In this document: positions 20,104 through 30,396 of the stretch, one piece after another
How positions within the stretch are numbered: the first letter of the stretch is position 1
Layout: every line of letters starts with the position of its first letter
Notes under the pieces: generated by a model
What the model was told of the DNA's origin: nothing
Database searches by the model: none
The model's input: only the letters and a program-made list of their open reading frames with translations
Assembly: GCF_024499055.1 (NCBI RefSeq)
Contig: NZ_CP071249.1
Coordinates: 992,001 to 1,056,000, forward strand
Reading direction: 5' to 3'
DNA length: 64,000 nucleotides
From: Turicibacter bilis
GTDB lineage: Bacteria; Bacillota_I; Bacilli_A; MOL361; Turicibacteraceae
Translations under genes and position numbers: made by a program

Positions 20104-20136
20104 TAAAAAAAGAGCACATTAATGTGCTCTTTTTAT
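20104..20136 (-). terminator. Terminator after yajC
   Basis: A perfect AGAGCACATTAATGTGCTCT palindrome flanked by A6 and T5, usable in both directions and placed just after the yajC stop. Confidence 0.88.
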
Positions 20137-20138
20137 GA

Positions 20139-20402
20139 TTATTTTTCTACCTTACGAGAAATAGCATTACGTTCAAAAATCCATTTTTGACCTTCATCAT
20201 TAATTAACGTCACTGTTTCCTGTTCTAATGCATGAATACGTCCATGGATCCCACCAATTGTTACGACACGATCCCCTTTTTCTAAACTACTTTGCATCGT
20301 AGCGATAGCTTTACGACGCTTGTTTTCTGGACGAATCATGAAGAAGTAAAAGATAACCCCTAATAATACTAATTGTAACACTAATAATACTGTTTGATTC
20401 AT
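20139..20402 (-). CDS. yajC: Preprotein translocase subunit YajC
   Basis: 87 residues. One N-terminal membrane helix (VLLVLQLVLLGVIFYFFMIR) followed by PENKRRKAIATMQSSL and DRVVTIGGIHGRI, the standard YajC layout. YajC associates with SecDF and the SecYEG channel. It follows tgt, as in most Bacillota. GGAGAGATTAAAA precedes the ATG. Confidence 0.96.
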   Translation of the reverse strand: MNQTVLLVLQLVLLGVIFYFFMIRPENKRRKAIATMQSSLEKGDRVVTIGGIHGRIHALEQETVTLINDEGQKWIFERNAISRKVEK

Positions 20403-20507
20403 TTTTAATCTCTCCGTTTCCTTTATTGATCAAGCTCATATATTGAGTTCATCCAATCATTTTATACTTATCAACCAACGACTTAATGGTTGATTCCGCA
20501 TCCATTA

Positions 20508-21668
<1,161 letters not shown>

Positions 21669-21675
21669 TTAGTTG

Positions 21676-22707
21676 CTACTCTTCAATAATTAACATCGCA
21701 TCTCCAAAACTAAAGAAACGATATTTTTCTTCAACAGCAATACGGTAAGCATTCATCACTGATTCTTGTCCCGCTAAAGCTGAGATTAACATAATTAAGG
21801 TTGATTTAGGTAAATGGAAGTTTGTAATCATTCCATCAATCCCTTTAAATTGATAGGGTGGATAAATAAAAATATCTGTCCATCCTTCACATGCAATAAA
21901 TTTCCCATGATCACGTGCAATCGTTTCAAGGGTACGTGTTGATGTCGTCCCAACTGTAATAATACGTCCACCTTTTTCATGTGTCGCATTTAAAACATCA
22001 GCAGTCTCTTGAGACATTTGATAGAACTCAGCATGCATATCATGTTCTTCAACACTATCAACTGAAACAGGTCTGAATGTTCCAAGACCAACGTGTAAAG
22101 TGACATAAGTAATATTAATCCCTTTAGCCTTAATTTGATCTAATAATTCCGTCGTAAAATGTAACCCTGCTGTTGGAGCTGCTGCTGATCCAATTTCTTT
22201 CGCGAAAACCGTTTGATAACGATCACGATCATCTAATTTCTCTGTGATATATGGAGGTAAAGGCATTTCGCCTAATGAATCTAATACTTCGTAGAAAATC
22301 CCTTCATAAACGAATTTAAAAATACGTTTCCCCATATCACCTGTTCCGATACACTCGGCTTTTAAACGACCATCACCAAATTCAACAATCGTTCCAATTT
22401 TCACACGTTTTGCCGGTTTCACGAGCGTTTCCCAACAATCTTGCTCTTCTTGTTTTAAAAGCAATACTTCAATACTAGCTCCTGTATCAGGCTTCTGTCC
22501 AATTAAACGAGCCGGCATGACTTTCGTATTATTTAAAACTAACGTATCATTTGGGCGCAAATGATTGATGATATCATGAAAAACTTCATGGTTAACTTCA
22601 CCCGTTTTTTTATTTAAAACCATTAAGCGCGATGTATCGCGATCTTTTAACGGAGTCTGTGCGATTAATTCTTCAGGTAATTCAAAATCGAATTGTTCTA
22701 CTCGCAT
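21676..22707 (-). CDS. queA: S-adenosylmethionine:tRNA ribosyltransferase-isomerase
   Basis: 343 residues. The N-terminus [19 protein letters not shown], the [10 protein letters not shown] motif, [10 protein letters not shown] and TSTRTLE are characteristic of QueA, which converts preQ1-tRNA to epoxyqueuosine. It forms the queuosine pair with tgt downstream (about 30-base gap). The ribosome site is weak (AAAGTTGGTGTG). Confidence 0.97.
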   Translation of the reverse strand: MRVEQFDFELPEELIAQTPLKDRDTSRLMVLNKKTGEVNHEVFHDIINHLRPNDTLVLNNTKVMPARLIGQKPDTGASIEVLLLKQEEQDCWETLVKPAKRVKIGTIVEFGDGRLKAECIGTGDMGKRIFKFVYEGIFYEVLDSLGEMPLPPYITEKLDDRDRYQTVFAKEIGSAAAPTAGLHFTTELLDQIKAKGINITYVTLHVGLGTFRPVSVDSVEEHDMHAEFYQMSQETADVLNATHEKGGRIITVGTTSTRTLETIARDHGKFIACEGWTDIFIYPPYQFKGIDGMITNFHLPKSTLIMLISALAGQESVMNAYRIAVEEKYRFFSFGDAMLIIEE

Positions 22708-22783
22708 AACACACCAACTTTCTATGTTGCAAAATTTAAAGCTCTTTATAAATTATCTACCAAATATCCTCATTTTTCAATCT

Positions 22784-23785
22784 TTATTTTAACGGATATG
22801 GTACCTTTAAATGTTCACAGGCTTGTGGTGTGATAACACGACCACGTGGTGTTCGCTTAATAAATCCTAATTGAAGTAAATAGGGTTCATAAACATCTTC
22901 AAGCGTTTGTGGCTCTTCCCCAATTGACGCAGCAATCGCTTCAATTCCACAAGGCCCTCCACCAAAGCGTTCAATAATCCCCATTAGATATTTATGATCG
23001 ACATAATCAAGACCTAATGAATCAATGTCCAAACGATCTAGGGCTAACTGGGCAATATCATGCGTAATCACTCCATCTCCCATCACTTGCGCATAATCAC
23101 GCACACGACGGAATAATCGATTCGCAATACGTGGTGTTCCACGTGAACGGCGCGCTAGCTCAAGTGATGCTTGATCATCAATTGGAGTTTCATAAACGAT
23201 TCCTGTTCGCTTAACAATGGATTGTAACTGTTCTTCATTATAGTATTCAAGACGATTAATCACACCAAAGCGATCACGAAGTGGAGCTGATAAATCTCCT
23301 GCACGTGTCGTCGCTCCCACTAACGTAAATGGTGCTAAGTCTACACGAATCGAACGTGCTGACTCATCTTTTCCTACCACAATATCTAGTACATAATCTT
23401 CCATCGCCGGATATAAAACCTCTTCAATACTTTTTGGTAAACGATGAATCTCATCAATAAATAAAACATCACCTGGTTCTAGAACCGATAAAATGGCAGC
23501 TAAATCCCCGCTACGTTCAATCATTGGACCTGAAGTTGTTTTAATATTAACCCCCATCTCATTCGCAATAATTGTTGCTAAAGTTGTTTTCCCAAGTCCA
23601 GGAGGTCCAAATAATAAAACATGATCTAATGATTCATTACGATTTTTAGCAGCTTCAATAAAAATACGCAAATTTTCTTTAACAGCTGTTTGACCAATAT
23701 ACTGATTTAATCGTTCTGGACGTAAACTTAACTCTGACTCATCCTCCATCATTTCATCAGGTGTCACTAAGCGTTCTTCTGTCAT
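22784..23785 (-). CDS. ruvB: Holliday junction branch-migration ATPase RuvB
   Basis: About 333 residues. Walker [12 protein letters not shown], Walker B FIDEIHR, sensor GATTRAG and arginine finger region [18 protein letters not shown] are intact, and the C-terminal winged helix ends [13 protein letters not shown]. RuvB drives branch migration with RuvA. Two starts are possible: ATG 23785 (MTEERLV, GTAGG 7 bases upstream), chosen here, or ATG 23809, which overlaps the stop of the preceding small ORF by 8 bases and could be coupled. Confidence 0.97.
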   Translation of the reverse strand: MTEERLVTPDEMMEDESELSLRPERLNQYIGQTAVKENLRIFIEAAKNRNESLDHVLLFGPPGLGKTTLATIIANEMGVNIKTTSGPMIERSGDLAAILSVLEPGDVLFIDEIHRLPKSIEEVLYPAMEDYVLDIVVGKDESARSIRVDLAPFTLVGATTRAGDLSAPLRDRFGVINRLEYYNEEQLQSIVKRTGIVYETPIDDQASLELARRSRGTPRIANRLFRRVRDYAQVMGDGVITHDIAQLALDRLDIDSLGLDYVDHKYLMGIIERFGGGPCGIEAIAASIGEEPQTLEDVYEPYLLQLGFIKRTPRGRVITPQACEHLKVPYPLK

Positions 23786-23801
23786 GCTCCTACCTACTTT
23801 C

Positions 23802-23993
23802 TCATTCATTTATTTTTGCACAAGATGTTAAAACAATACCAAACTGACTTTCTAATGTTTGTTCACCCTTTTCAGTGAGATAATATTTAATGTCATTTCC
23901 TAAAATTTCGACCTCTAAAATATGATGATCGATGCAATACTGAACAAAAGCTCCTCCAATTGCAAATGGATTAACTCGTTGTTTATCCCCCAT
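23802..23993 (-). CDS. Small protein encoded between ruvA and ruvB
   Basis: 63 residues ([20 protein letters not shown]... ending CAKINE), starting with ATG 23993 after AGGTAGGG. The piece [22 protein letters not shown] resembles the strand-turn-strand and last helix of a winged-helix domain, but it is too short for certainty. It is tightly packed in the ruv operon (stop overlaps the longer possible ruvB start; ruvA ends 18 bases upstream), so it is probably translated. I do not recognise a family. Confidence 0.65.
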   Translation of the reverse strand: MGDKQRVNPFAIGGAFVQYCIDHHILEVEILGNDIKYYLTEKGEQTLESQFGIVLTSCAKINE

Positions 23994-24011
23994 TCTAAAT
24001 CCCTACCTTAA

Positions 24012-24572
24012 TTATTTAACAAGTAATTGTAAACCTTTTTTAATAATCTCATCTACTGAAGCATCAATATCTTTAAATGCAGTCTTAACTTTTGTTAACT
24101 CTTTATCACCATACCCTAATGCTTGTAATGCTTCAAGAGCTTCTGCTAAGCTGTTATTCATAAATAAAGCAGCATCAGGAACAACTAATTTTCCTTTTAA
24201 ATCTAAAATAATTTGCTGAGCTGTCTTCGGCCCAATTTTAGGGAACTTACATAAATATTTTGCATCCCCATTCTCAATAGCCTGACGTAAACCACTCATA
24301 TCCTTCATCGCCAAAATTGCACATGCTGTTTTTGGCCCAATTCCACGGGCACTAATTAAATTAATAAATAAATCATGCTCTTCCATTGTTTTAAATCCAT
24401 ATAAGCTCATATCATTTTCTGATACAACTTGATGCGTAAATACTTGAACCTCTTCTTCCTTTCTAAACTCATATGGATTAGCTGTATAAACTTTATACCC
24501 TATACCATTCACATCAATCACCACAAAATCTTTTCCACTATAAGCAACATATCCTTTTAAATATGCAAACAT
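24012..24572 (-). CDS. ruvA: Holliday junction DNA helicase subunit RuvA
   Basis: About 186 residues. OB-fold N-terminus (MFAYLKGYVAY), two helix-hairpin-helix motifs (LISARGIGPKTACAIL and FPKIGPKTAQQIILDLKGKL) and the C-terminal RuvB-binding domain (ALEALQALGYGDKEL). RuvA binds the junction as a tetramer. ATG 24572 is preferred (AGAGGTG just upstream, standard family start) over the GTG at 24581. First gene of the ruvA-orf-ruvB-queA-tgt-yajC run. Confidence 0.97.
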   Translation of the reverse strand: MFAYLKGYVAYSGKDFVVIDVNGIGYKVYTANPYEFRKEEEVQVFTHQVVSENDMSLYGFKTMEEHDLFINLISARGIGPKTACAILAMKDMSGLRQAIENGDAKYLCKFPKIGPKTAQQIILDLKGKLVVPDAALFMNNSLAEALEALQALGYGDKELTKVKTAFKDIDASVDEIIKKGLQLLVK

Positions 24573-24595
24573 CGACATCACCTCTTTATCGCTTC

Positions 24596-24648
24596 ATTAT
24601 AACATAAAAACAGCTGTCTAAAAAGAGGACAAAAACAAACGTTAGTTC
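24596..24648 (-). promoter_or_regulatory. ruvA promoter -10 and candidate LexA box
   Basis: TATAAT lies at 24601-24596 on the minus strand, but the -35 is poor. Further upstream GAACTAACGTTT (24648-24637) matches 7 of 8 fixed bases of the Gram-positive LexA core GAAC-N4-GTTC. SOS control of ruvAB is common, so the match is suggestive only. Confidence 0.35.
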
Positions 24649-24661
24649 TATTTATAAACTT

Positions 24662-24704
24662 AAAAAAAGGTATTAATCCAAATCTTCATTTGAATTAATA
24701 CCTT
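24662..24704 (-). terminator. Terminator after the FNT gene
   Basis: A long hairpin AAGGTATTAAT ... ATTAATACCTT with CAAAT/ATTTG extension, followed by T7 on the minus strand. Confidence 0.9.
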
Positions 24705-24719
24705 ACAAACTATTTTAAA

Positions 24720-25514
24720 TTAGTGTTGTCTATTTTTGTAACTATGGATGAAGTTATAGTAATAAGGAACAACAATGACAAATCCACCAATAATGTTACC
24801 GATTGTTGCAATGAATATGTTCCATGCCATACCTGCATAAGAAATATCAGCACCTAATACTTTAGCCATTGATAAGACAAACATATTCGCGATACAGTGT
24901 TCTACACCCATAATTGCGAATACTGCAACAACGATAATATTTAAAATACATTTACCAGCAACATCTTTAGCAGCATAAGCAACATATACCCCACCTGCAA
25001 TTAAGATATTACATAGAATTGCACGGAAAAAGACTTCTGAAGTTGATAAAGTATTGATTTTTACTTCAGCAATATGACGAATACTATCTGCTACTCCTGG
25101 ACCAACACCATTAGTAAATAAATGTGCACCTGTTAATAAGGCAACTCCTAATAAAGTCCCTAATAAGTTTCCAATCCAAACTAAAGCTAAGTTTTTAATA
25201 AACGCTGATAGTTTTACTTCTTTTTTGAAATACGCCTTACCGATTAATGTATTACCAGTAAATAAGTCTGCTCCTGTTAATAAAATTAAAATTAAAGCAA
25301 CTGGGAATAAGAATGCTCCAATAAGCTTCCCGACAAAATGGTTTTCCATTTGTCCATATACTAATAAATATACTGTGTACCCTAAGGCGATGAATAATCC
25401 AGCTAACATCCCTGAGATGATAACGACACTATTCTTACGTGATACTTTATACTTACCAACTTCAACTACTTCATTGGCAATCTCTTTAGCTGATAACATA
25501 CGTGGCTGTTGCAT
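24720..25514 (-). CDS. Formate/nitrite transporter (FNT) family channel
   Basis: 264 residues with six hydrophobic segments. Signature pieces are LTGADLFTGNTLIG, LVWIGNLLGTLLG and GVEHCIANMFVLSMAKV, which are typical of FocA/NirC/HSC channels for formate, nitrite or hydrosulfide. The substrate cannot be assigned from sequence. ATG 25514 has a strong GGAGG and begins the conserved domain; the 33 extra codons of the longest frame are rejected. It is a single-gene unit with its own terminator. Confidence 0.92.
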   Translation of the reverse strand: MQQPRMLSAKEIANEVVEVGKYKVSRKNSVVIISGMLAGLFIALGYTVYLLVYGQMENHFVGKLIGAFLFPVALILILLTGADLFTGNTLIGKAYFKKEVKLSAFIKNLALVWIGNLLGTLLGVALLTGAHLFTNGVGPGVADSIRHIAEVKINTLSTSEVFFRAILCNILIAGGVYVAYAAKDVAGKCILNIIVVAVFAIMGVEHCIANMFVLSMAKVLGADISYAGMAWNIFIATIGNIIGGFVIVVPYYYNFIHSYKNRQH

Positions 25515-26008
25515 ATACTTTCCTCCATTTTTGTATCCTAGTATTTTTCTAACTTTCATTTGAGATAAAATTCCTTTAATAAAATAACATTTTTTCATAC
25601 TTTTTTCAAACATATTTTCTACAAATCTCTTTACGAAAACGATTTTATTTCATATTAAGAATAGAATAGTAGAATCAATTACCTTTTTTGTTAAAATTAT
25701 TGATTTTATAGGGATTTTAACTCATTCTACTATTAGATTACAACAAGTAAGGAAAACTATTTATCTACACCAAGCGATTTCTTATTACTTTAAAAAAATG
25801 AATTTAATCCTTTTCTTTACTCATTTGGCAGGTGTTTATTCAGATATCACATCTCTAGAAATCTATCATTTAAACAGAGTTACGTATTCAAAATTTAGTT
25901 TAAGTTGAAAAAAATTATTTTCGTACTTAACCTTTCATACTTTTTCTCTTCATATGATAAACTAAAAATATAAAGCGATTTTATTTTTTTTAAGGGGAGA
26001 GGAATTTA
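25515..26008. other. Divergent intergenic region
   Basis: About 490 AT-rich bases between the FNT gene and the DUF1576 gene, expected to carry both promoters. I see a plausible TATGAT -10 near 25955 for the plus-strand gene and no ORF or RNA gene. Confidence 0.4.
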
Positions 26009-27283
26009 ATGAGAAATTCAAGGAATAAACAAAAAGAGCGATCGTGGATTGAAAGTCAAAAAACTATAACCATGACATTGATTGCCTGTTCATTAATTAT
26101 TTTTGGCTTTATCACCACTCATCCTATTGAAATTATGCAAGGAATTTATGACATTATTATTCATCCCGATTCACTCATTACAGACTATCTAGTCGTTGGT
26201 GGTATTGGTGCTGCCTTCGTTAATTCGGGGGTATTAACGCTCTTGTTCATTTATTTATTAAACCGCCATCATGTTCCGTTTAATGGTGCAACTTTCGCTG
26301 CTTTATTTTTAATCGCTGGATTTTCATTTTTAGGAAAAAATATTTTAAATGTTTGGACGATCATTACAGGAGTATATTTATATGCTAAATATCACCGTCA
26401 ACCATTTGGTCCACTTTTATACATTGCCTTATTTGGAACCGCAATGGCCCCAATTGTGACAGAAATTATTTTTCATGCCACCCTTTCATTCCCGTTTCGC
26501 TTAATTCTTGGAATCATCCTAGGAATTGGAATTGGATTCATTCTCCCGCCACTAGCCCTTCACTTTTTTAAACTTCATGAAGGATATAATCTATATAATG
26601 TCGGATTTTCAGCGGGGTTAATTATTACTGTCTTAGTCGCACTCTTTAAATCATTTGGCTATCATCCTTCTTCTCAACTAATTTGGGGAGAAGATTATAA
26701 CATGCTGCTTGCCCTTTATTTATATCTTTTATGTGCTAGTCTTCTCGTAGTTGGCTACTTTAGTCACGCTGATGCATTTCTTCAGTTCAAACAAATTATG
26801 ACGCATAGCGGTAAGTTATCAACAGACTTTATCCAACTAGAAGGCTTTAGTGCCACCTTAATTAATATGGGGTTAAATGGGATTATGGTCACTTCTTATA
26901 TTTTAATCGTAGGTGGTCAATTGAATGGACCGACGCTAGGCGGAATCTTTGCTGTCATTGGATTCGGTGCATACGGAAAACATTTGAAAAATATTATCCC
27001 TATCATGATTGGAATCATCATTGGATCTTTAGTTAAAGTATGGTCTATTAATGATCCCTCCATCTTACTAGCTTCCTTATTTGGAACTGCACTAGCACCT
27101 ATCGCTGGTACATATGGTTGGTTTTTTGGAATCTTAGCGGGGTTTTTACACTCATCCGTCGTCCTACATATTGGCCAACTTCATGCCGGATTAAACCTCT
27201 ATAACAATGGTTTTTCTGCAGGAATCGTTGCTTCTATTCTCGTTCCTTTAATAGAAGCTTTTAAACGTCATATATCAAAATAG
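26009..27283 (+). CDS. DUF1576-type polytopic membrane protein
   Basis: 424 residues with about 10-12 membrane helices and a clear internal duplication: GGIGAAFVNSGVLTLLFI / HEGYNLYNVGFSAGLI in the first half correspond to SATLINMGLNGIMVTSYI / HAGLNLYNNGFSAGIV in the second. This two-fold repeat with [HL]xGxNLYNxGFSAG is typical of DUF1576 proteins. Function unknown; the inverted-repeat layout suggests a transporter or channel (inference). GGGGAGAGG precedes the ATG. No linked partner. Confidence 0.85.
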   Translation: MRNSRNKQKERSWIESQKTITMTLIACSLIIFGFITTHPIEIMQGIYDIIIHPDSLITDYLVVGGIGAAFVNSGVLTLLFIYLLNRHHVPFNGATFAALFLIAGFSFLGKNILNVWTIITGVYLYAKYHRQPFGPLLYIALFGTAMAPIVTEIIFHATLSFPFRLILGIILGIGIGFILPPLALHFFKLHEGYNLYNVGFSAGLIITVLVALFKSFGYHPSSQLIWGEDYNMLLALYLYLLCASLLVVGYFSHADAFLQFKQIMTHSGKLSTDFIQLEGFSATLINMGLNGIMVTSYILIVGGQLNGPTLGGIFAVIGFGAYGKHLKNIIPIMIGIIIGSLVKVWSINDPSILLASLFGTALAPIAGTYGWFFGILAGFLHSSVVLHIGQLHAGLNLYNNGFSAGIVASILVPLIEAFKRHISK

Positions 27284-27439
27284 ATGAATAGTAGCCATTG
27301 ACTGCATCAGACTTAAAATCATAAACAGTCCTTCACACAGCCCTACGATAGAAGTAGTAAATTTTTTACGATGGACGAAAATTACAGCTTCTTACATAAC
27401 CTATTAACTGATTAAAAAAAACACCAGTAGAACTGATGT

Positions 27440-27932
27440 GCACCCCAAATGTTGAACTAAATACTAAGCAGCCCATTGGCTGGTATGTATTCGGTATTGT
27501 ACTGGACTCATGCCAGCCAATTTTATTTTGATTCGTTTATGATTATAGTAGTATATATATGTTTCAATCTTCTTTCTATTTCTTCCTACGATATCGACAT
27601 AGTATCCTCTAAACCAAAATTTACGATTTCCGTATCTATACTTTAAAGGCGCATGTTTATCAACTGTCATCAAACTACTTTTCCCCCTTTAAATATCTCA
27701 TAAACGCCGATACCCTTAATTTGGGTGGTATACTCACTAGCATGTGAATATGATTTCGACCGGCATTTCCTTCTAGGATTTCTCCCCCTTTTCTTTCACA
27801 TAACTCTCTAATAATTTGTCCAATGCTCTGTTTATACTTTCCATAGATCGCTTGTCTTCTATACTTTGGAGCAAATACAATATGATATTTACAGTTCCAC
27901 GTTGTATGTGCTAAACTGTTATTGTCCTTCAT
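27440..27932 (-). pseudogene. Chimeric IS remnant: frameshifted IS200-type tnpA joined to an IS3 orfB tail
   Basis: From ATG 27932 the frame encodes the start of an IS200/IS605 Y1 transposase (HTTWNCKYHIVFAPKYRR, NHIHMLVSIPP with the HUH-type H-x-H). It hits a stop after YLKGEK because a G tract at about 27685-27689 has one G too many; the next frame continues with PLKYRYGNRKFWFRGYYVDIVGRN. At about 27560 the sequence changes abruptly to the C-terminus of an IS3-family (IS150 group) OrfB, YYNHKRIKIKLAGMSPVQYR, then a stop and a TGGGGTGCAC end-like sequence (27440-27450). The catalytic Tyr region is missing. Not functional. Confidence 0.85.
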
Positions 27933-27937
27933 GGGAT

Positions 27938-28056
27938 AACCTCCTAATGTGTTGATTTGGTGGTCGGGAAACCTATCTTATCTTTTCACATTAGGAGGTT
28001 TTTTATTTTTAATACCACGCTAAAAGCTTTCCGGAACCACCTGCATAGCAGGTGGT
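27938..28056 (-). mobile_element. Left end of the IS200-type element with two hairpins
   Basis: A 14-bp stem AACCTCCTAATGTG/CACATTAGGAGGTT (27938-27951 with 27987-28000) places the tnpA ribosome site AGGAGG in a hairpin, as in IS200 where this blocks translation and read-in transcription. A second hairpin AACCACCTGC/GCAGGTGGTT (28035-28056) is the expected terminal imperfect palindrome recognised by TnpA. Confidence 0.75.
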
Positions 28057-28068
28057 TTTCATTTATAC

Positions 28069-28107
28069 AAAAAAGGCTGTCACCGCTACATAGTGTGACA
28101 GCCTTTC
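28069..28107 (-). terminator. Terminator after the AI-2E permease pseudogene
   Basis: AAAGGCTGTCAC ... GTGTGACAGCCTTT hairpin with A/T tracts, directly after the stop at 28115. Confidence 0.85.
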
Positions 28108-28114
28108 CTATTCT

Positions 28115-29221
28115 TTAATATTGTTCAAATAAGTTCTCTTGTAAACCAGTTAATCGTTCGCTAATTAATAAATCATAAACTTCTTTAATCACTGCTGAAA
28201 CCGGAACTGCTAGGAAAAATCCAACAAAACCAAACATAGTGCCTCCTAAAATAACAACAGAAATAATCCAAAGGGGAGATAAGCCCACACGATCTTCCAT
28301 AATTTTAGGTCCAATCACATTCCCATCAAGCTGCTGCAATAGCACGATAAAAAGAGCTACCCAAATCGCTTGCATCGGATTAATTAACAAGGTCATAAAG
28401 ATAGGGAAAATAGTTCCAATAATCGGACCAAAATAAGGGATAATATTCGTAATAAAAATAGTAAATGCAAACAGTGGTACATATGGCGTCTTTAATAGAT
28501 AAAACCCAACGAAAGCAATCAATCCAATAATAAACGAATCGACCAATCGTCCAATCATATAATCTTGAAAGGTTCGATAAGCAAATCTAACAAAATAAAT
28601 AATACGGTGCTTATACTTCGGCACATAGGCCATTAAAAACTGTTCAAATGCATGTAAAACCTTCTTTTAATCAATGATCAGGTAAATAGAAATTGTAATT
28701 CCAAAAAACCAATTAAAAACTTCCGACGCCAATCCCATCACAGAAGTAAATAAAGACGTAGATAAACTATTAAGCAACGCAATCATATTTTTAGTGATAT
28801 TATGAATATTCTCCTGAACATAAAAGATAATCTCTTCAATATATGGAGTATTTTGCATGAATTGATAGAGCCAATTCTCCTCCTCTATAGAATTTAAATA
28901 AGTACTCGTCTTTAAAAATAAATCTGAAATTCCAACAATAAATGAAGGAACAACAAGTAGACAACAAACCACAATAAAAATTAAACCTAATAAATAAGTA
29001 CAAAGTATACTTAGAGCTCTTGGAAATTTAAAATATTCCCCTAACCACTTAACAATAGGATTTACCAAGACCGCTAATAAAATACCAATAAAAAATGGCC
29101 GAAACAATCTCCACATAAATCCAAAAAAATCATAAAACAGTTGTGGGCGCTCTGTAAATCGATAAAATAAAATTGCAGCAATAATGAATATAAAAATATA
29201 TTTCATGCTCTGTTTCGTCAT
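28115..29221 (-). pseudogene. AI-2E/PerM family permease with one in-frame stop
   Basis: The frame from ATG 29221 gives the N-terminal half of an AI-2E family transporter (membrane helices, then VFNWFFGITISIYLIID) and stops at TAA 28669-28667. The very same frame continues without a break as KKVLHAFEQFLMAYVPKYKHRI and the typical second half (GRLVDSFIIGLIAFVGF, FPIFMTLLINPMQAIWV, GLSPLWIISVVILGG). Total 368 codons, the usual length, so a single nonsense change (probably AAA, CAA or GAA to TAA) has split it. It could be a pseudogene, a sequencing error or read-through. The second half has its own ATG at 28633 but no clear RBS. Confidence 0.85.
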
Positions 29222-29408
29222 ACCTTATCCCGCTTCTTCAAATTTATCATTTACTATATTATAGGCGAGTTGAAAGTATTTAAATCAACTGAGACAGCAA
29301 TGAATTCACCATTTATACTGAGCACATTAAATTAACATTTTAAAACATCATACGTAGGCTATCTATCGATTTTACGATGTACAAAAAAAGACTGCTTCTT
29401 ATATAAAG

Positions 29409-30275
29409 TCAGTTATTTGTAATCTTCACTCGATGTGGAGCTTTTGGATTTTTCCTTAAGACACGATATAAGATACGGTAAGCATCCTCACTCCCTAATT
29501 CCATGTAATACTTCAATACAGAGGGTCTAAAATCAAAAGAACCATAGATTCCATTACCGAGCTCTTTAGTTGGGAAAATCTCAATAATTCGTTTCCCCTC
29601 AATCATTGGTTGATTAATTCGTGAGCGTGAATCTAAATATACAATAATAATCGTTTCACAATCGGTTGACAGTAAAGGTCGCACCGGTGCACGTTCATAC
29701 TTCATTGGATCGACGTAATAACTTCCCTCTATATAAACAGGTTCATACAAACCCGGAACGGCCGTTGTCGCAAGCAAGGCATCTTTCATTTCCCTTGAAC
29801 TTAAATCATTCAGCTTAAAAAATCGTCGCTCCGTCGTTTTCATTCGCCCACAAGAGACATATAAATCAATGTCACTGCTTTGAATTAAACTTGGATTTAA
29901 ATAATAACGAAAGGCTTTCTCAAATCCTGTTCGTTTAAGAGGTAAGTCAACGGTATTGGCTACACCTACTAAATTCATCATTCCAAAAAAGGGGGATAGC
30001 TGGCGTCTATTCATGGAATCAATAATCTGATTCATTCGTTTCATATTTTCTTTACTCACGGAAAATACAGATGACCATGGGCAACGGAGCCAAAACTCTT
30101 CAATTTCATCAGGTGTATATTGTAAAAACAAAGCACCATTTATCCCACCGATAGAGGCCCCTGCTACTGCTTGCACTTCATCAAGTAATCCAAACTCTTC
30201 AAGAACACGTATTACCCCGACTTGATAAGCTCCTTTTGCCCCTCCACCACATAAAACCAATCCTATATTTCTCAT
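29409..30275 (-). CDS. Patatin-like phospholipase
   Basis: 288 residues. The oxyanion-hole motif GLVLCGGGAKGAYQVGV, nucleophile elbow GASIGG (Ser43 by count) and the later DPM in the catalytic Asp region (SYYVDPMKYERAP) identify a patatin/RssA-like serine hydrolase with a Ser-Asp dyad. Note that the usual D-G-[GA] is D-P-M here. It probably cleaves acyl esters of phospholipids; substrate unknown. AAGGAGGG precedes ATG 30275. It is a single gene and unrelated in sequence to the second patatin at 56105 beyond the family core. Confidence 0.9.
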   Translation of the reverse strand: MRNIGLVLCGGGAKGAYQVGVIRVLEEFGLLDEVQAVAGASIGGINGALFLQYTPDEIEEFWLRCPWSSVFSVSKENMKRMNQIIDSMNRRQLSPFFGMMNLVGVANTVDLPLKRTGFEKAFRYYLNPSLIQSSDIDLYVSCGRMKTTERRFFKLNDLSSREMKDALLATTAVPGLYEPVYIEGSYYVDPMKYERAPVRPLLSTDCETIIIVYLDSRSRINQPMIEGKRIIEIFPTKELGNGIYGSFDFRPSVLKYYMELGSEDAYRILYRVLRKNPKAPHRVKITNN

Positions 30276-30351
30276 CGTCTAATCCCTCCTTTCTATCTAA
30301 CATAAGTTATGAAATTTGACTAAGCTATGTGCTTAAATTGACTTTTTCTCA

Positions 30352-30396
30352 ACAAAAAAAGTTAGTGCTATTCATAATATAGCACTAACTTTTTTA
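30352..30396 (-). terminator. Terminator of the 360-residue unknown gene
   Basis: AAAAAGTTAGTGCTAT and ATAGCACTAACTTTTTT form a 15-bp stem ending in T7 on the minus strand. The gene's TAA stop overlaps its upstream side. Confidence 0.88.
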
